From NCBI RefSeq assembly GCF_001545155.1, contig NZ_CP014226.1, positions 2,135,816-2,199,815 of the forward strand: DNA of 64,000 nt, given 5' to 3'. The position numbers were made by a program, and so were the translations under genes. Shown here piece after piece: positions 1 through 9,885 of the stretch. The notes beneath the pieces are model-generated. The model ran no database searches. It was not told the DNA's origin and saw only the letters and a list, made by a program, of their open reading frames with translations. The first letter of the stretch is position 1, and each line of letters opens with the position of its first letter. The stretch is from Halomonas chromatireducens. Its GTDB lineage: Bacteria > Pseudomonadota > Gammaproteobacteria > Pseudomonadales > Halomonadaceae.

Positions 1-21
1 TTCTTCATGCCACGCTGGAAA

Positions 22-90
22 CGCCAGGCGCCTGACGACGCCAGTCGCGATGCGGAGCCGGAGCGCCGAACCGAGAGCTCCTATAGCTGT
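22..90. repeat. REP-like repeat copy at the left edge
   Basis: The stretch contains GGCGCCTGACGACGCCAG followed by TCGCGATGCGGAG and a GCGCC...GAGCTCC tail. This is a diverged copy of the unit that recurs at 9.7, 30 and 54.6-55.05 kb. It directly follows the stop of the large regulator gene and may extend left of the window. Confidence 0.6.
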
Positions 91-3000
91 GATTCGGCGT
101 TCTCCGCTTGAGGCAGGCGACGGTCGAGCAGGGTGCGCCAGCGTACCAGTACCGGGGCGTCACTGTGGGTGACGTTGTTCAGCAGTTCACGGAAAAGTTC
201 GCGGGCTGCTTCGTCACGGGCGTCGACCAGGGTCAGCCAGGCTTCCAGGGCGCAGAGTTCCTGATGCCGGTTGTCGTGAAGGCGGGCAAATTCCAGCGCT
301 TGCTCCACCAGCAGGCGAATCTCGGCCTGCGGACGCGCCAGGAGATGACGGACGCGGGCCAGCTGAACCGCCAGCTCGGGCACGAACAGGGTGCTTCGCT
401 CGCGGGCGATGAGCAGACACTGGTCGAGATAGTCTTCTGCGCTTGCCAGCTCGTCGAGGGCAATGCAGGCATCGCTGTACCAGAGGTTGGGTCGGTGATA
501 GCGGTCACGGCCGGTGATTTCACCAAATTCCTCCTGGGCGCCGTCCATGATTCGCAGGCCGTCGCGGTCGCCGGATAGCGCCCGACGCCAGCCCAGCACG
601 CCCTGTGCCGACACCTGCCAGAGGTGAAGATCCGGGGTCTCGGTCAGTGTCACTGCCTGCTCGGCGCGTTGAGCGGCCAGATGCACATGGCCAAGCTGAC
701 GGTAGAGCGCGGCGGCAAACAGCAGTGCCATGGCCAGCGAGCCGGGGTGGCCGATTCGCTCGGCCAGGCGAATGGCCGATTCGACCTGCTGTTCGGCACG
801 ACGATAGTCGCCGCGCAGGCAGATCGCCCAGCCCTGGAAGCAGGCGGCAGCTACCTGAGGGTGTTCCGAGAACGGTAGCCACTCGATCATCATCGGCTGT
901 TCGAGGGGCGCGATTTCATCGAGATGGTCGTAGGCCTGGCTGACACGCCCGGCCCAGTATTCGCAGTTGGCGCGCGCATAGTCGGCCAGGCGGTGGTAGC
1001 GCGGGTCTTCCAGCCGGCTGGCAATGGAGGCCAGGCTGGCGGCCAGGGAGAAGGCATCGGCATGCGCGTGGCGCTGACTGCAGCCAACCCAGAGGCCCCA
1101 TTTGACCAGGAAGGCCTGCTCAAGATCTTCGGTGTCGTCGGCACTGCAACCTTCACACTGAACCAGCAGTTCGCGAGCGCGGACGAAGCTTTCGTGAGCG
1201 GTGGGCGAACCGTGCCCTTCCAGGGCGAAAGCGGCCTGGCCACGCACGGTGAGCAGACTGACCTCTCGCTCGGCCTGCTCCTCGACGTGGCGCAGGCTGG
1301 CAAGGCCGAAGTCGGCCATTTTCAGGGCCGTGCGGTTGGCGCTGACCTTGAGCGCTTCACGGGCCGCCAGTTCGAAGTAACGTGCACCGCGGGCGTAGTG
1401 GCCGCTGCGGCGCAGGTGGGTGGCGAAATCGCCCGGGTGCCGGCCGATCCACATGGGGAAGCGCTCTTCGATCAGGCTCACTACCTGACGGTGGATACGC
1501 ACGCGAACGTCCCGCGGACAGGAGAGGTAGGCGGCTTCCTGAAGCAGCTGATGGCTGAACTGGTATTCCCGACAGCCGCCCTCGCCGCCGGCGGATTCAA
1601 TGATCTCCAGGCGACGCATCTGCTCCAGGGCACGATTCAGCTGCGGCATTTCCCAACCGCTGCATTCGGCCAGGAAGTCCAGGCGGAAGCGACGGCCAAG
1701 CACGGCAGCCACATGGGCGACTTCCCGGTCGCCGTCGAGCTGGTCGATGCGCCCTGCCAGCAGCCCCAGCAGGCCACGCGGCAGTTCGTCGAGATGGACG
1801 CTGCGCCCTTCCCGGCGGTCGATCTCCAGGCGACGACAGATCTCCTGCATGTAGAGCGGCACACCATCGCAGCGCTCGATGATCTGTCCGCGCAGGCGCG
1901 GACTGAGGTGCAGGCGGTAACGTCGTGCCAGCTGCGAGAGCAGGCGCGACGACTGCATGGCATCGAGGTGGCCAAGGGTGACCTGCTGGTCCCAGTGCAA
2001 TCGTGTGGGCAAGGCCTCGCGGCCGTGGTGGCTGGCCACGAGCAGGAAGGCGCAGTTGATTGGCAGCCGCGCCTGAAGGCCGGCCAGCACGCGGAAAGAG
2101 GGTTCGTCGAGCCACTGCAGGTCATCGATCATCAGCACCTGGGTGCGCTCGAGGGCATGCTTCTCGATGACACGGCACAGTATGGCAACGACAAGGTCCG
2201 CTGCCTCGCCGCTCTTGGCGAGCTGCGCCACTTCGGGGGTTTCGCGTACCCCAAGCGCCTCTTCCAGGAGGCTCAGCTGGTGGCTGCCAAGGGCCAGGTC
2301 GGCGTGCTCCTCGAGCAGCTCCGCCAATGTCTCGACGGTGAGTTCGCCATCAAGGCGCCAGCGCAGCAGGGCTCTTGCCACGCCGTAGGGTTCCAGCACC
2401 GAGAGGCGCGTGGTGGGCTGCCAGCAGATCGCCGCATCGCGGCTCAGCTCCAGCTGACGGAAACCCACCATCAGCGCCGACTTGCCCATGCCCGAGGCGC
2501 CTCGTACCAGCACACTCTGGCGCAGGCCAATGCCGGCACGGGCAAGGGCGTCACGCAGAGTGCGCAGCGGCGTTTCGCGACCGACCAGGCTGGGCGGCAT
2601 GGCATCGCGCCCGCCTTCGTTGTGGCCCAGCACCAGGGCGCGCAGGCGTACGCGGCCGTCACTCGCCACCAGTCGCGAGGAGAGACGCGGCTGCAGGTCC
2701 AGTGCCGGCGGCATGTGCTGGCTGGCCTCCTGGGAGATAACCAGTTCGCTGCCTTCCGCAGCGGTCATCAGCTCGAGAGCGTTCTGGGTTACCTGCCCCA
2801 GCGGGTCGACCAGTTGCCGCTCGGGCAGATAGACCACGCGGCCGCTGTTTAGGCCGGCGGCAAGTTCGATACGCGGCGCATCGTCCGCGCCGCTCCAGTG
2901 ACGCGCGATTTCGTCGGGCAGCACCCGGCGACAGTGTTCATACAGGGCAACCAGTTCGGCCAGCTGGTGGGCCGGGCCGTGGGTGCCGAAGCAGGCCAGG

Positions 3001-4004
3001 CCCAGGCCACCGGTGGCACCGGGCAGCCAGAATCCGCCCAGGTGATGACACTGCTGCTCGAGCCAGCGCATCAGCTCGATCTGCAGCGCCAGGCAGGCCC
3101 GGGTCTCGTCCCGGGCCGAGAATTCACCTTTCACACGCAGGCGAATGGCCATGACCGAGAGCTGGCGCTGCTCGATTTCGTCTTCCCTTAGCGGCGAGCT
3201 GCCGGCCGCCAGGGTGCGCGAGAAGGCGCCCTGGGAAGAGAGGCCGTGAAGGTCGGGATTGCCATCGGACCAGTAGCGTGCCAGCTGCAGGAAGCCGGGC
3301 TCGGGCTGCTGACCGGAGAGGGCCAGCAGCTGCAGGTAGGCGCTGTACTGTTCGTGGGCGGCCGCCAGCTGGCCCTGTTCAGCAAGCTGGCGCACCAGGC
3401 GTTCGTGGAAGGGGCCATAGCCGGAGAAGCGGCTGACCAGGGCCTGCAGCAGGTGGTCGGGAATCTCGTCGTTGCCCTCGAGTATGGCCTCGGCAAAACG
3501 GATCACCCGCTGGCGCCATTCGTTGCGTAGCTGAACCAGCCAACGCTGGAATTCGGTGCAGGAAGGCAGCTGCAGTTCCTCGACCAGGTCGCCGCGGTAC
3601 CGTTGAAGCAGCCGTTCCAGGGTTGCGATATCCTTGGGTCCATCGAGGAGCTGCTGAAGTTCGTGCAGATCGAAATGCCAGCTCTCGGGAAGTCGGAAGG
3701 CAATGGTCTGGCGGGATACCACCAGCACCCGCTCTGCCTCTTCGCCCAGCGACTGTCGCAAGCAATGCAGGGCATGGCGCAGGTTGGTGCGCCCTGAAGA
3801 GAGGCCCTGGTCGGGCCACAGCAACTCGGCCAGGCTGGCCCGGTTGACGGGTTGCTGGTGCAGCAGCAGATAGACCAGTAGCGCCTTGACCTTGTCGTAA
3901 CTGAACTGAGTCAGGACGTCATCGCCCAGTGTCAGTGAAAACTGTCCAAACAGCGCTAGCTGATCCCATTCGTTATTATGAACGTCTTGTGGAGCGTCCT
4001 GCAT
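81..4004 (-). CDS. BTAD/SARP-type transcriptional regulator with AAA ATPase and TPR-like region
   Basis: Protein of 1307 residues. The first ~110 residues look like an OmpR/SARP winged helix (KVKALLVYLLLHQQPVNRAS), followed by a bacterial transcriptional activation (BTAD) helical region to ~260. Residues ~280-470 resemble a degenerate class III nucleotidyl-cyclase-like domain. An AAA/NACHT-type ATPase follows, with Walker A GASGMGKSAL near 500 and Walker B VLMIDDLQWLD near 620. The remaining ~450 residues are alanine/leucine-rich helical repeats typical of TPR arrays. This is the architecture of large signal-transducing ATPase regulators (MalT/SARP-like); the ligand and targets cannot be read from the sequence. 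The ATG at 4004 lies 32 bp after the miaE stop on the same strand, so the two may be co-transcribed. Confidence 0.85.
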   Translation of the reverse strand: MQDAPQDVHNNEWDQLALFGQFSLTLGDDVLTQFSYDKVKALLVYLLLHQQPVNRASLAELLWPDQGLSSGRTNLRHALHCLRQSLGEEAERVLVVSRQTIAFRLPESWHFDLHELQQLLDGPKDIATLERLLQRYRGDLVEELQLPSCTEFQRWLVQLRNEWRQRVIRFAEAILEGNDEIPDHLLQALVSRFSGYGPFHERLVRQLAEQGQLAAAHEQYSAYLQLLALSGQQPEPGFLQLARYWSDGNPDLHGLSSQGAFSRTLAAGSSPLREDEIEQRQLSVMAIRLRVKGEFSARDETRACLALQIELMRWLEQQCHHLGGFWLPGATGGLGLACFGTHGPAHQLAELVALYEHCRRVLPDEIARHWSGADDAPRIELAAGLNSGRVVYLPERQLVDPLGQVTQNALELMTAAEGSELVISQEASQHMPPALDLQPRLSSRLVASDGRVRLRALVLGHNEGGRDAMPPSLVGRETPLRTLRDALARAGIGLRQSVLVRGASGMGKSALMVGFRQLELSRDAAICWQPTTRLSVLEPYGVARALLRWRLDGELTVETLAELLEEHADLALGSHQLSLLEEALGVRETPEVAQLAKSGEAADLVVAILCRVIEKHALERTQVLMIDDLQWLDEPSFRVLAGLQARLPINCAFLLVASHHGREALPTRLHWDQQVTLGHLDAMQSSRLLSQLARRYRLHLSPRLRGQIIERCDGVPLYMQEICRRLEIDRREGRSVHLDELPRGLLGLLAGRIDQLDGDREVAHVAAVLGRRFRLDFLAECSGWEMPQLNRALEQMRRLEIIESAGGEGGCREYQFSHQLLQEAAYLSCPRDVRVRIHRQVVSLIEERFPMWIGRHPGDFATHLRRSGHYARGARYFELAAREALKVSANRTALKMADFGLASLRHVEEQAEREVSLLTVRGQAAFALEGHGSPTAHESFVRARELLVQCEGCSADDTEDLEQAFLVKWGLWVGCSQRHAHADAFSLAASLASIASRLEDPRYHRLADYARANCEYWAGRVSQAYDHLDEIAPLEQPMMIEWLPFSEHPQVAAACFQGWAICLRGDYRRAEQQVESAIRLAERIGHPGSLAMALLFAAALYRQLGHVHLAAQRAEQAVTLTETPDLHLWQVSAQGVLGWRRALSGDRDGLRIMDGAQEEFGEITGRDRYHRPNLWYSDACIALDELASAEDYLDQCLLIARERSTLFVPELAVQLARVRHLLARPQAEIRLLVEQALEFARLHDNRHQELCALEAWLTLVDARDEAARELFRELLNNVTHSDAPVLVRWRTLLDRRLPQAENAESQL

Positions 4005-4036
4005 GTTGGGAACCCTGCATGGCGAAAGCGGTGGCC

Positions 4037-5209
4037 TCAGCCCGGCACACCACTATGAAAACGAAACGCCTTGTCCGGCGTGACTATCAGCTCTGCTTCG
4101 CGTTCGGCGAAAAAGGCAACCCGGTCGTCGATGGGTCCTGGAGCGAGATGCCGCGCCAACATTAGATAATCCTCGTAATGACGACCTTCCGACTTAACCA
4201 GAGTGCGGTAGAACTTGGCAAGCTCGAGGTCCAGGTGCGGAATCAGTCGAGCAAACCGTTCACAGCTGCGTGCCTCGATAAAGGCACCAATAATCAGAAT
4301 ATCGACCAGCCTCGCTGGTTCTTGAGCGTCAATGTGCTGGCGTAGCCCTTCCGCATAGCGGGAAGCGCTGAGATGCCGATAGACGATACCCCGACTCTCC
4401 ATCAGTTTCACTACCTGCTCGAAGTGCAGCAGCTCCTCCCGGGCAAGCTGCGACATCTTGGTCAGCAGCAACGGTTCGTTGACGTAACGATAGAGAAGAC
4501 TCATTGCCGTCGAGGCTGCCTTCTTTTCACACTGTGCATGATCGATCAACAGCAGCTCGGGATTCTCGAGCGCCCAGGCGATCCAGCCATCGGGTGTCGC
4601 GCAGTTGAGGAAATCCAGCAGGTCCGGTGGCAACAGTGACTCGTCACTTGGCACTTCCGCTATCTCGGGCATGGTTTCGGGCATAGTCCTGGGCATAGTC
4701 CTGGGTACAGTCTCGGCAAGAGTCTCGGGCATGGCATGAACTGGGGTGTGACGCAGTCGATAGCTCGGTGGTGCATCGCTAGTTTCCAGAGTGCGGCGTT
4801 CGGCGGCCTCATTCAGCGCCTGGCTGAGCCGTGCATGTAGTTCAGCAACATCCAGGCCGAGGGCCGCTTCACTCGGCTCCAGCCCATAGCGTCGCAGTGC
4901 CTGGATGCGGGTGCGCCCCACCCGCAGCAGTTCCACCGCTCGCGAGAGCGCCGGCTGCTCGGGCCTGAAGCGGATCCGGTATCGCCGCAGCTGCGCTTCG
5001 AGGCAATCGGCATCGATCACCTTCAGGAAGCGACCGGCCACGCTCTCTCGCAGGGCATCCAGCTCGGCCATGCGTGCTGCACGCTGGTCACCGGAAAGGC
5101 CAAACCACTCGAGGATCTCGTCATCGCCGCGCTGGCAGCCCCGACAGACCGGATCGCCAAGCGTGGTGGAACAGAGCCCTACACAGGGCGATGTGATGCT
5201 GCCAGCCAT
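4037..5209 (-). CDS. miaE: DUF1289 domain fused to tRNA 2-methylthio-N6-isopentenyladenosine hydroxylase (MiaE)
   Basis: Protein of 390 residues with two domains. Residues 1-60 are a DUF1289 module with four cysteines in a C-x3-C-x8-C-x2-C pattern (SPCVGLC, VCRGC). Residues ~190-390 are MiaE, a non-haem di-iron enzyme that hydroxylates ms2i6A37 in tRNA; the carboxylate/histidine ligand segments EELLHFEQV, ARSCERFA and SEGRHYEDYL are visible. The linker includes a repeated Met-Pro-Glu-Thr-like stretch coded by 12-bp tandem repeats (about 4672-4737). MiaE alone is usually ~200-260 residues, so the N-terminal extension is a real addition in one open frame. The start ATG at 5209 is preceded by GGTGGAAG. 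Confidence 0.88.
   Translation of the reverse strand: MAGSITSPCVGLCSTTLGDPVCRGCQRGDDEILEWFGLSGDQRAARMAELDALRESVAGRFLKVIDADCLEAQLRRYRIRFRPEQPALSRAVELLRVGRTRIQALRRYGLEPSEAALGLDVAELHARLSQALNEAAERRTLETSDAPPSYRLRHTPVHAMPETLAETVPRTMPRTMPETMPEIAEVPSDESLLPPDLLDFLNCATPDGWIAWALENPELLLIDHAQCEKKAASTAMSLLYRYVNEPLLLTKMSQLAREELLHFEQVVKLMESRGIVYRHLSASRYAEGLRQHIDAQEPARLVDILIIGAFIEARSCERFARLIPHLDLELAKFYRTLVKSEGRHYEDYLMLARHLAPGPIDDRVAFFAEREAELIVTPDKAFRFHSGVPG
4672..4737. repeat. 12-bp tandem repeat inside the DUF1289-MiaE linker
   Basis: About five imperfect 12-bp units (GGGCATAGTCCT twice in a row, then diverged copies) code on the minus strand for a Met/Val-Pro-x-Thr repeat. The unit length is a multiple of three, so copy-number change would keep the frame and only alter linker length. 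Confidence 0.75.
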
Positions 5210-5366
5210 GGCGCTTCCACCTTGGTCTGTACCCGTATTTATTCGCTGCCATGGTAACGCGCTCGCGTGCGACAGGCACCTGTCGACGACACTTCATGCT
5301 ACCTAATTTGTAGCTGCACGAACATTGCGCCGACCAAAGTTCAAGGCGGCCGCCAAGGGGGTCGCC

Positions 5367-5395
5367 TTAACATTGTCGACAGTTTGGCGTAGAAT
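5367..5395 (+). promoter_or_regulatory. Candidate sigma-70 promoter of acnB
   Basis: TTAACA (5367-5372), 17-bp spacer, TAGAAT (5390-5395), about 105 bp upstream of the acnB start. The 5210-5501 interval separates the divergent miaE and acnB genes and holds nothing else recognisable. Confidence 0.5.
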
Positions 5396-5501
5396 CGCCG
5401 CACCCAGTGACCCGGTTGTTTCACTAGCCAGAGCCGTCATTTCGCCGCTGCTGATCGTGCATCGGCTTGCTTTGGCCACCACTATAGAAGAGGGCCCCAA
5501 C

Positions 5502-8105
5502 GTGCTTGAAGCCTATCGCCAACATGTCGAGGAACGCGCCGCCGAGGGCGTCCCACCGAAGCCTCTCAACGCCGAGCAAGTCGCCGCCCTGGTCGAACTG
5601 CTGAAGAGCCCGCCCGCCGGCGAAGAGGAGTTCGTGCTCGATCTGCTGACCAACCGCGTTCCCCCGGGCGTGGACGAGGCAGCCTACGTCAAGGCCGGCT
5701 TCCTGACCGCCATCGCCAAGGGCGAGGCCAGCTCTCCGCTGATCGACAAGGTGCATGCCGTCAAGCTGCTGGGAACCATGCAGGGTGGCTATAACATCGT
5801 CTCCCTCGTGGAATTGCTCGACGACGCCGAACTGGCCAAGGAAACCGGCGAACAGCTCAAGCACACCCTGCTGATGTTCGACGCCTTCCACGACGTGGAA
5901 GAGCGTGCCCGCGCCGGCAATGCCGTGGCCAAGGACGTCATGCAGTCCTGGGCCGAGGCCGAGTGGTTCCTCTCCAAGCCCGCCCCGGCCGAGAAGATCA
6001 CCCTGACCGTGTTCAAGGTGCCCGGCGAGACCAACACCGACGACCTCTCCCCCGCTCCGGACGCCTGGTCGCGCCCCGACATTCCGCTGCATGCCAATGC
6101 CATGCTCAAGAACGAGCGCGAAGGGATCAAGCCCGAAGTGCCCGGCACTACCGGTCCGCTGCAGCAGATCGAGGAAGTGAAGGCCAAGGGTTTCCCGGTC
6201 GCCTACGTGGGCGACGTGGTGGGAACCGGCTCATCGCGCAAGTCCGCCACCAACTCGGTGCTGTGGTTCTTCGGCGACGATATTCCCAATGTGCCCAACA
6301 AGCGGGCCGGCGGCTTCTGCTTCGGCGGCAAGATCGCCCCGATCTTCTTCAACACCATGGAAGATTCCGGCGCCCTGCCCATCGAGATGGACGTTGCCAA
6401 CATGGAAATGGGCGACGTCATCGACGTCTACCCCTATGAAGGCAAGGTGTGCAAGCACGGCACTGACGAGCTCGTCACCACCTTCGAACTCAAGACCCAG
6501 CTGATCCTCGACGAAGTGCGTGCCGGTGGCCGCATTCCGCTGATCATCGGCCGTGGCCTGACCGGCAAGGCGCGCGAGTCGCTGGGCCTGGCTCCCTCCG
6601 ATGTCTTCCGCCTGCCCGAGCAGCCCGTCGACACCGGCAAGGGGTTTACCCTGGCCCAGAAGATGGTCGGCAAGGCCTGCGGCATGGACGGCGTCCGCCC
6701 GGGTATGTACTGCGAGCCGAAGATGACCACCGTGGGCTCCCAGGACACCACCGGCCCGATGACGCGCGACGAGCTCAAGGACCTGGCCTGCCTGGGCTTC
6801 CAGGCCGACCTGGTGATGCAGTCCTTTTGCCACACCGCCGCCTATCCCAAGCCGGTGGACGTGGATACCCACCACACCCTGCCTGACTTCATCATGAACC
6901 GTGGCGGCGTCTCGCTGCGTCCCGGCGACGGCATCATCCACAGCTGGCTGAACCGCATGCTGCTGCCCGACACCGTGGGCACCGGCGGCGATTCCCACAC
7001 CCGCTTCCCGATGGGCATCTCCTTCCCGGCGGGCTCCGGCCTGGTGGCCTTCGCCGCCGCCACCGGCGTGATGCCGCTGGACATGCCGGAATCGGTGCTG
7101 GTTCGCTTCAAGGGCAAGCGGCAGCCCGGCGTCACCCTACGTGACCTGGTCCACGCCATTCCCTACTACGGGATCAAGAATGGCCTGCTGACCGTGGCCA
7201 AGGCCGGCAAGAAGAACGCCTTCTCCGGCCGCGTGCTGGAAATCGAAGGCCTTGACGACCTCACCGTCGAGCAGGCCTTCGAGCTTTCCGATGCCTCCGC
7301 AGAGCGCTCTGCCGCCGGCTGCACCATCACCCTGAGTGAGGAGAGCGTCGCCGAGTACCTGAAGTCAAACATCACCCTGCTGAAGTGGATGATCAGCAAC
7401 GGTTATGGCGAAGAACGCACCATCGGCCGCCGCATCGCGGCGATGGAAGAGTGGCTGGCCAACCCGAGCCTGATGCGCGCCGACAAGGATGCCGAGTACG
7501 CCGAGGTCATCGAGATCGATCTGGACGAGATCAAGGAGCCGATCCTCTGTGCGCCGAACGACCCGGACGATGCCCGCCTGCTTTCCGAAGTGGCCGGCGA
7601 GACGATCGACGAAGTGTTCATCGGTTCGTGCATGACTAACATCGGCCACTTCCGCGCCGCGGGCAAGCTGCTCGAGAAGCAGCCGGCCGGCAGCCTCAAG
7701 ACCCGCCTGTGGCTGGCACCGCCGACCAAGATGGACCAGCATCAGCTGACCGAGGAAGGGTATTACGGAATCTACGGCCGCGCCGGTGCGCGCATGGAAA
7801 TGCCGGGCTGTTCGCTGTGCATGGGCAACCAGGCCCGGGTTGCCGCCAAGAGCACCGTGGTTTCCACTTCGACCCGCAACTTCCCCAACCGCCTGGGCGA
7901 TGGTGCCAACGTCTATCTGGCGTCTGCGGAACTGGCTGCGGTTGCCGCTGTGGAAGGCCGCCTGCCGACCGTCGAAGAGTACCAGCGTTACATGGGCGAG
8001 TTCGACGCCATGGCCGGCGAGATCTATCGTTACATGAACTTCCATGAAATCGAGGAGTATCAGAAAGCGGCCTCGAATGTGATTCCCGTAGCTCAGGAAG
8101 CCTGA
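5502..8105 (+). CDS. acnB: Aconitate hydratase B (bifunctional aconitase/2-methylisocitrate dehydratase)
   Basis: TCA-cycle enzyme interconverting citrate and isocitrate; AcnB members often also act on 2-methylisocitrate. I place the start at GTG 5502 ([16 protein letters not shown]), which matches the AcnB N-terminus and has a purine-rich GAAGAGGG upstream; the open frame extends upstream without homology. The 867 residues match the usual ~865. The [4Fe-4S] ligands are Cys710 (FIGSCMTN) and Cys770/Cys773 (GCSLCMGNQ), nearly identical in number to E. coli. The N-terminal HEAT-like and swivel domains come before the catalytic domains, as is diagnostic for AcnB. A strong terminator follows. Apo-aconitase B can bind mRNA in other bacteria; nothing here tests that. 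Confidence 0.97.
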   Translation: MLEAYRQHVEERAAEGVPPKPLNAEQVAALVELLKSPPAGEEEFVLDLLTNRVPPGVDEAAYVKAGFLTAIAKGEASSPLIDKVHAVKLLGTMQGGYNIVSLVELLDDAELAKETGEQLKHTLLMFDAFHDVEERARAGNAVAKDVMQSWAEAEWFLSKPAPAEKITLTVFKVPGETNTDDLSPAPDAWSRPDIPLHANAMLKNEREGIKPEVPGTTGPLQQIEEVKAKGFPVAYVGDVVGTGSSRKSATNSVLWFFGDDIPNVPNKRAGGFCFGGKIAPIFFNTMEDSGALPIEMDVANMEMGDVIDVYPYEGKVCKHGTDELVTTFELKTQLILDEVRAGGRIPLIIGRGLTGKARESLGLAPSDVFRLPEQPVDTGKGFTLAQKMVGKACGMDGVRPGMYCEPKMTTVGSQDTTGPMTRDELKDLACLGFQADLVMQSFCHTAAYPKPVDVDTHHTLPDFIMNRGGVSLRPGDGIIHSWLNRMLLPDTVGTGGDSHTRFPMGISFPAGSGLVAFAAATGVMPLDMPESVLVRFKGKRQPGVTLRDLVHAIPYYGIKNGLLTVAKAGKKNAFSGRVLEIEGLDDLTVEQAFELSDASAERSAAGCTITLSEESVAEYLKSNITLLKWMISNGYGEERTIGRRIAAMEEWLANPSLMRADKDAEYAEVIEIDLDEIKEPILCAPNDPDDARLLSEVAGETIDEVFIGSCMTNIGHFRAAGKLLEKQPAGSLKTRLWLAPPTKMDQHQLTEEGYYGIYGRAGARMEMPGCSLCMGNQARVAAKSTVVSTSTRNFPNRLGDGANVYLASAELAAVAAVEGRLPTVEEYQRYMGEFDAMAGEIYRYMNFHEIEEYQKAASNVIPVAQEA

Positions 8106-8193
8106 TAAACTACGACCCCGGAAGCATTATTTCGACTCCGATGCTCGCAACATCGATGGCCCCACCCAAGGGTGAAGGCCGGAGCCGATGACC

Positions 8194-8221
8194 AAAGCGC
8201 CCCTTATTGGGGCGCTTTTTT
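8194..8221 (+). terminator. Rho-independent terminator of acnB
   Basis: GCGCCCC / GGGGCGC stem with TTATT loop, flanked by AAA and followed by six T. The remaining 8222-8451 stretch up to the next gene shows no gene or convincing promoter. Confidence 0.93.
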
Positions 8222-8451
8222 ATGCGTGTTCGTTCGAGACATGCCAAAGGCAACGACTGCAAACTTTCGTAACGCAAGTCAGCTTGTGACGGCAAGACTC
8301 CGAGACTAGGTTAAAGATGTGATAGCAAGTCATAGCTCTGTGATTGGGTAACGTTCTGCACTGCCTGAACGCATCCGTATTGATGAGCAAATGGCTTCAC
8401 AACGAAAAAAAGCCAAGGATATCAAGGCAAAGGGACATCAAGGAGAAACAA

Positions 8452-9054
8452 ATGTCGAAAAAACAACTCCTGACTGCTTCGCTCGCCTCTACCGCTCTGC
8501 TTGCCGCCAACGCCGCACTCGCCACCCCCCCGCATCAACCGTATGCCTATCTCGGCCTGGGCACCGGCTTCAGCTCACTGGAAAACGACCGTGACGAGGT
8601 CGACAACTTCATCGAAAGCGGAGGTCGCAACTTCAGCATCGACGATGACGGCAACGTCTGGAAGGGCTTCGCCGGCTATCAGATCAATCGCTTCCTGGCG
8701 GCGGAAGTCTTCTATGCTGACCTCGGCAGGGTGCGACTGCGCGGCCAGGACGGCGCCAGTACCGATCTGGAGTCCACCGCCTACGGTGCCAACCTGGTCG
8801 GCCAGTTCCCGGTGACGCCCTGGTTCAGCCCTTATGCCAAGGTTGGAGTCGCCAACTGGGAAACGACTGTCGAGGGCAATCTTGGCGATGCCAGCCTCGA
8901 GCTGCAGGACAATGACGGCTTCGACCCGGTCTACGGGGTCGGCGCTCAGTTCAACTTCAACCCGGTCATGCTACGGGCCGAGTACGAGCGCTACGACTTC
9001 GATAGCGACTACACTATCGACACCTTCACCGCCTCGGTGGGTTTCAGCTTCTAG
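8452..9054 (+). CDS. Outer-membrane beta-barrel protein (OmpA-like/OMP_b-brl type)
   Basis: Protein of 200 residues. Start ATG 8452 is set by AAGGAG at 8440-8445 and gives a clean signal peptide with an Ala-rich core ending near NAALA. The mature part alternates hydrophobic and polar residues in beta-strand style (YAYLGLGTGFSSL, VYGVGAQFNFN, LRAEYERYDF) and ends with Phe (ASVGFSF), the usual outer-membrane insertion signal. It belongs to the small 8-stranded barrel group; a specific porin or adhesin role cannot be assigned. It is monocistronic, between the acnB terminator and its own hairpin. Confidence 0.85.
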   Translation: MSKKQLLTASLASTALLAANAALATPPHQPYAYLGLGTGFSSLENDRDEVDNFIESGGRNFSIDDDGNVWKGFAGYQINRFLAAEVFYADLGRVRLRGQDGASTDLESTAYGANLVGQFPVTPWFSPYAKVGVANWETTVEGNLGDASLELQDNDGFDPVYGVGAQFNFNPVMLRAEYERYDFDSDYTIDTFTASVGFSF

Positions 9055-9080
9055 CGACTCTCTCCCTCTCACCACACATG

Positions 9081-9101
9081 ACGCCGGGCCTCGCCCGGCG
9101 T
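9081..9101 (+). terminator. Hairpin after the beta-barrel gene
   Basis: ACGCCGGGC - CTC - GCCCGGCGT, a perfect 9-bp stem, 27 bp after the stop codon; the following T tract is weak (CGTTGTAT). Confidence 0.7.
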
Positions 9102-9204
9102 CGTTGTATCTAGATGATAGCTCCGACGAAACGACGACGGAGACATCGCAGGAACTGTGGCATCATCATGTGATCACTCCATTTCTCCAGGCAAGGAGCC
9201 CTGC

Positions 9205-9693
9205 ATGAGCGCCATCATCACGCCAGACATCTGCGACGCCCACCCCGAAGTGAAGGTACTCGACCCGATCTTCGTCAACTTCGGCGGCCGCGAGGCGTTC
9301 TGCGGACCGGTACGCACCGTGAAATGCTTTGAAGACAATTCGCTGGTCAAGGAAGCGGTTGCCGAAGGCGGTAACGGTGCGGTGCTGGTCGTGGATGCCG
9401 GTGGCTCGCATCGCTGCGCCATGCTGGGTGACATGCTGGCCGAGCAGGCGGTCGACAATGGCTGGTCCGGCGTGGTGATGTACGGCTGCGTACGCGATGT
9501 CGACGTACTGGCAGAAACCGACCTGGGGGTGCAGGCCCTCGGCACCCATCCGCGCAAGAGCGACAAGCGCGGCGAAGGGCAGCGGGACGTACCCGTCACC
9601 TTCGCCGGCGTCACCCTCAAGCCCGGCCAGTGGCTGTACGCCGACAACAACGGCATCGTCGTCGCCGAAGCGCGTTTGCCGCTGGAGGGGTGA
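9205..9693 (+). CDS. rraA: RraA-family protein (ribonuclease E activity regulator)
   Basis: 162 residues, the normal RraA length. Start ATG 9205 follows AAGGAG (9193-9198). RraA trimers bind RNase E and inhibit it; homologues also include HMG/CHA aldolases. The family core is clear: [13 protein letters not shown], a GCVRD motif ([13 protein letters not shown]) and YADNNGIVV at the C-terminus. The sequence is closest to the gammaproteobacterial regulator type, but the aldolase-type Arg-Asp pair is also present, so enzymatic activity cannot be excluded. It is followed by a REP-like repeat. Confidence 0.93.
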   Translation: MSAIITPDICDAHPEVKVLDPIFVNFGGREAFCGPVRTVKCFEDNSLVKEAVAEGGNGAVLVVDAGGSHRCAMLGDMLAEQAVDNGWSGVVMYGCVRDVDVLAETDLGVQALGTHPRKSDKRGEGQRDVPVTFAGVTLKPGQWLYADNNGIVVAEARLPLEG

Positions 9694-9726
9694 GGCTGCA
9701 CCTACAACGCAGGGTTTGGGGTTCTG

Positions 9727-9800
9727 TTGGAGCGCTCGGTTCGGCGCTCCGAGTCCCCATCGCGACTGGCGCCGGTAGGCGCCTTGGCGGAGGCTGCAAC
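9727..9800. repeat. REP-like repeat copy, inverted orientation
   Basis: Contains GGAGCGCTCGGTTCGGCGCTCC, then CGCGACTGGCGCCGGTAGGCGCC and TTGGCGGAGGC. This is the reverse complement of the unit clustered at 30.06-30.40 kb. It fills most of the gap between rraA and the next gene. Confidence 0.75.
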
Positions 9801-9885
9801 GCCAGCGATTATCGCTACCATCGCTCTTGCCTTCTCCACTTCTTCAATGCCACTCTAACATCATGAATCCCAACGACTCGCAATC

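Noticed and set aside
924..2852. 642-codon open frame on the plus strand
   Set aside because: It is exactly antisense to the large SARP-like gene, has no recognisable motif and arises from the strong third-position GC bias of the real gene.
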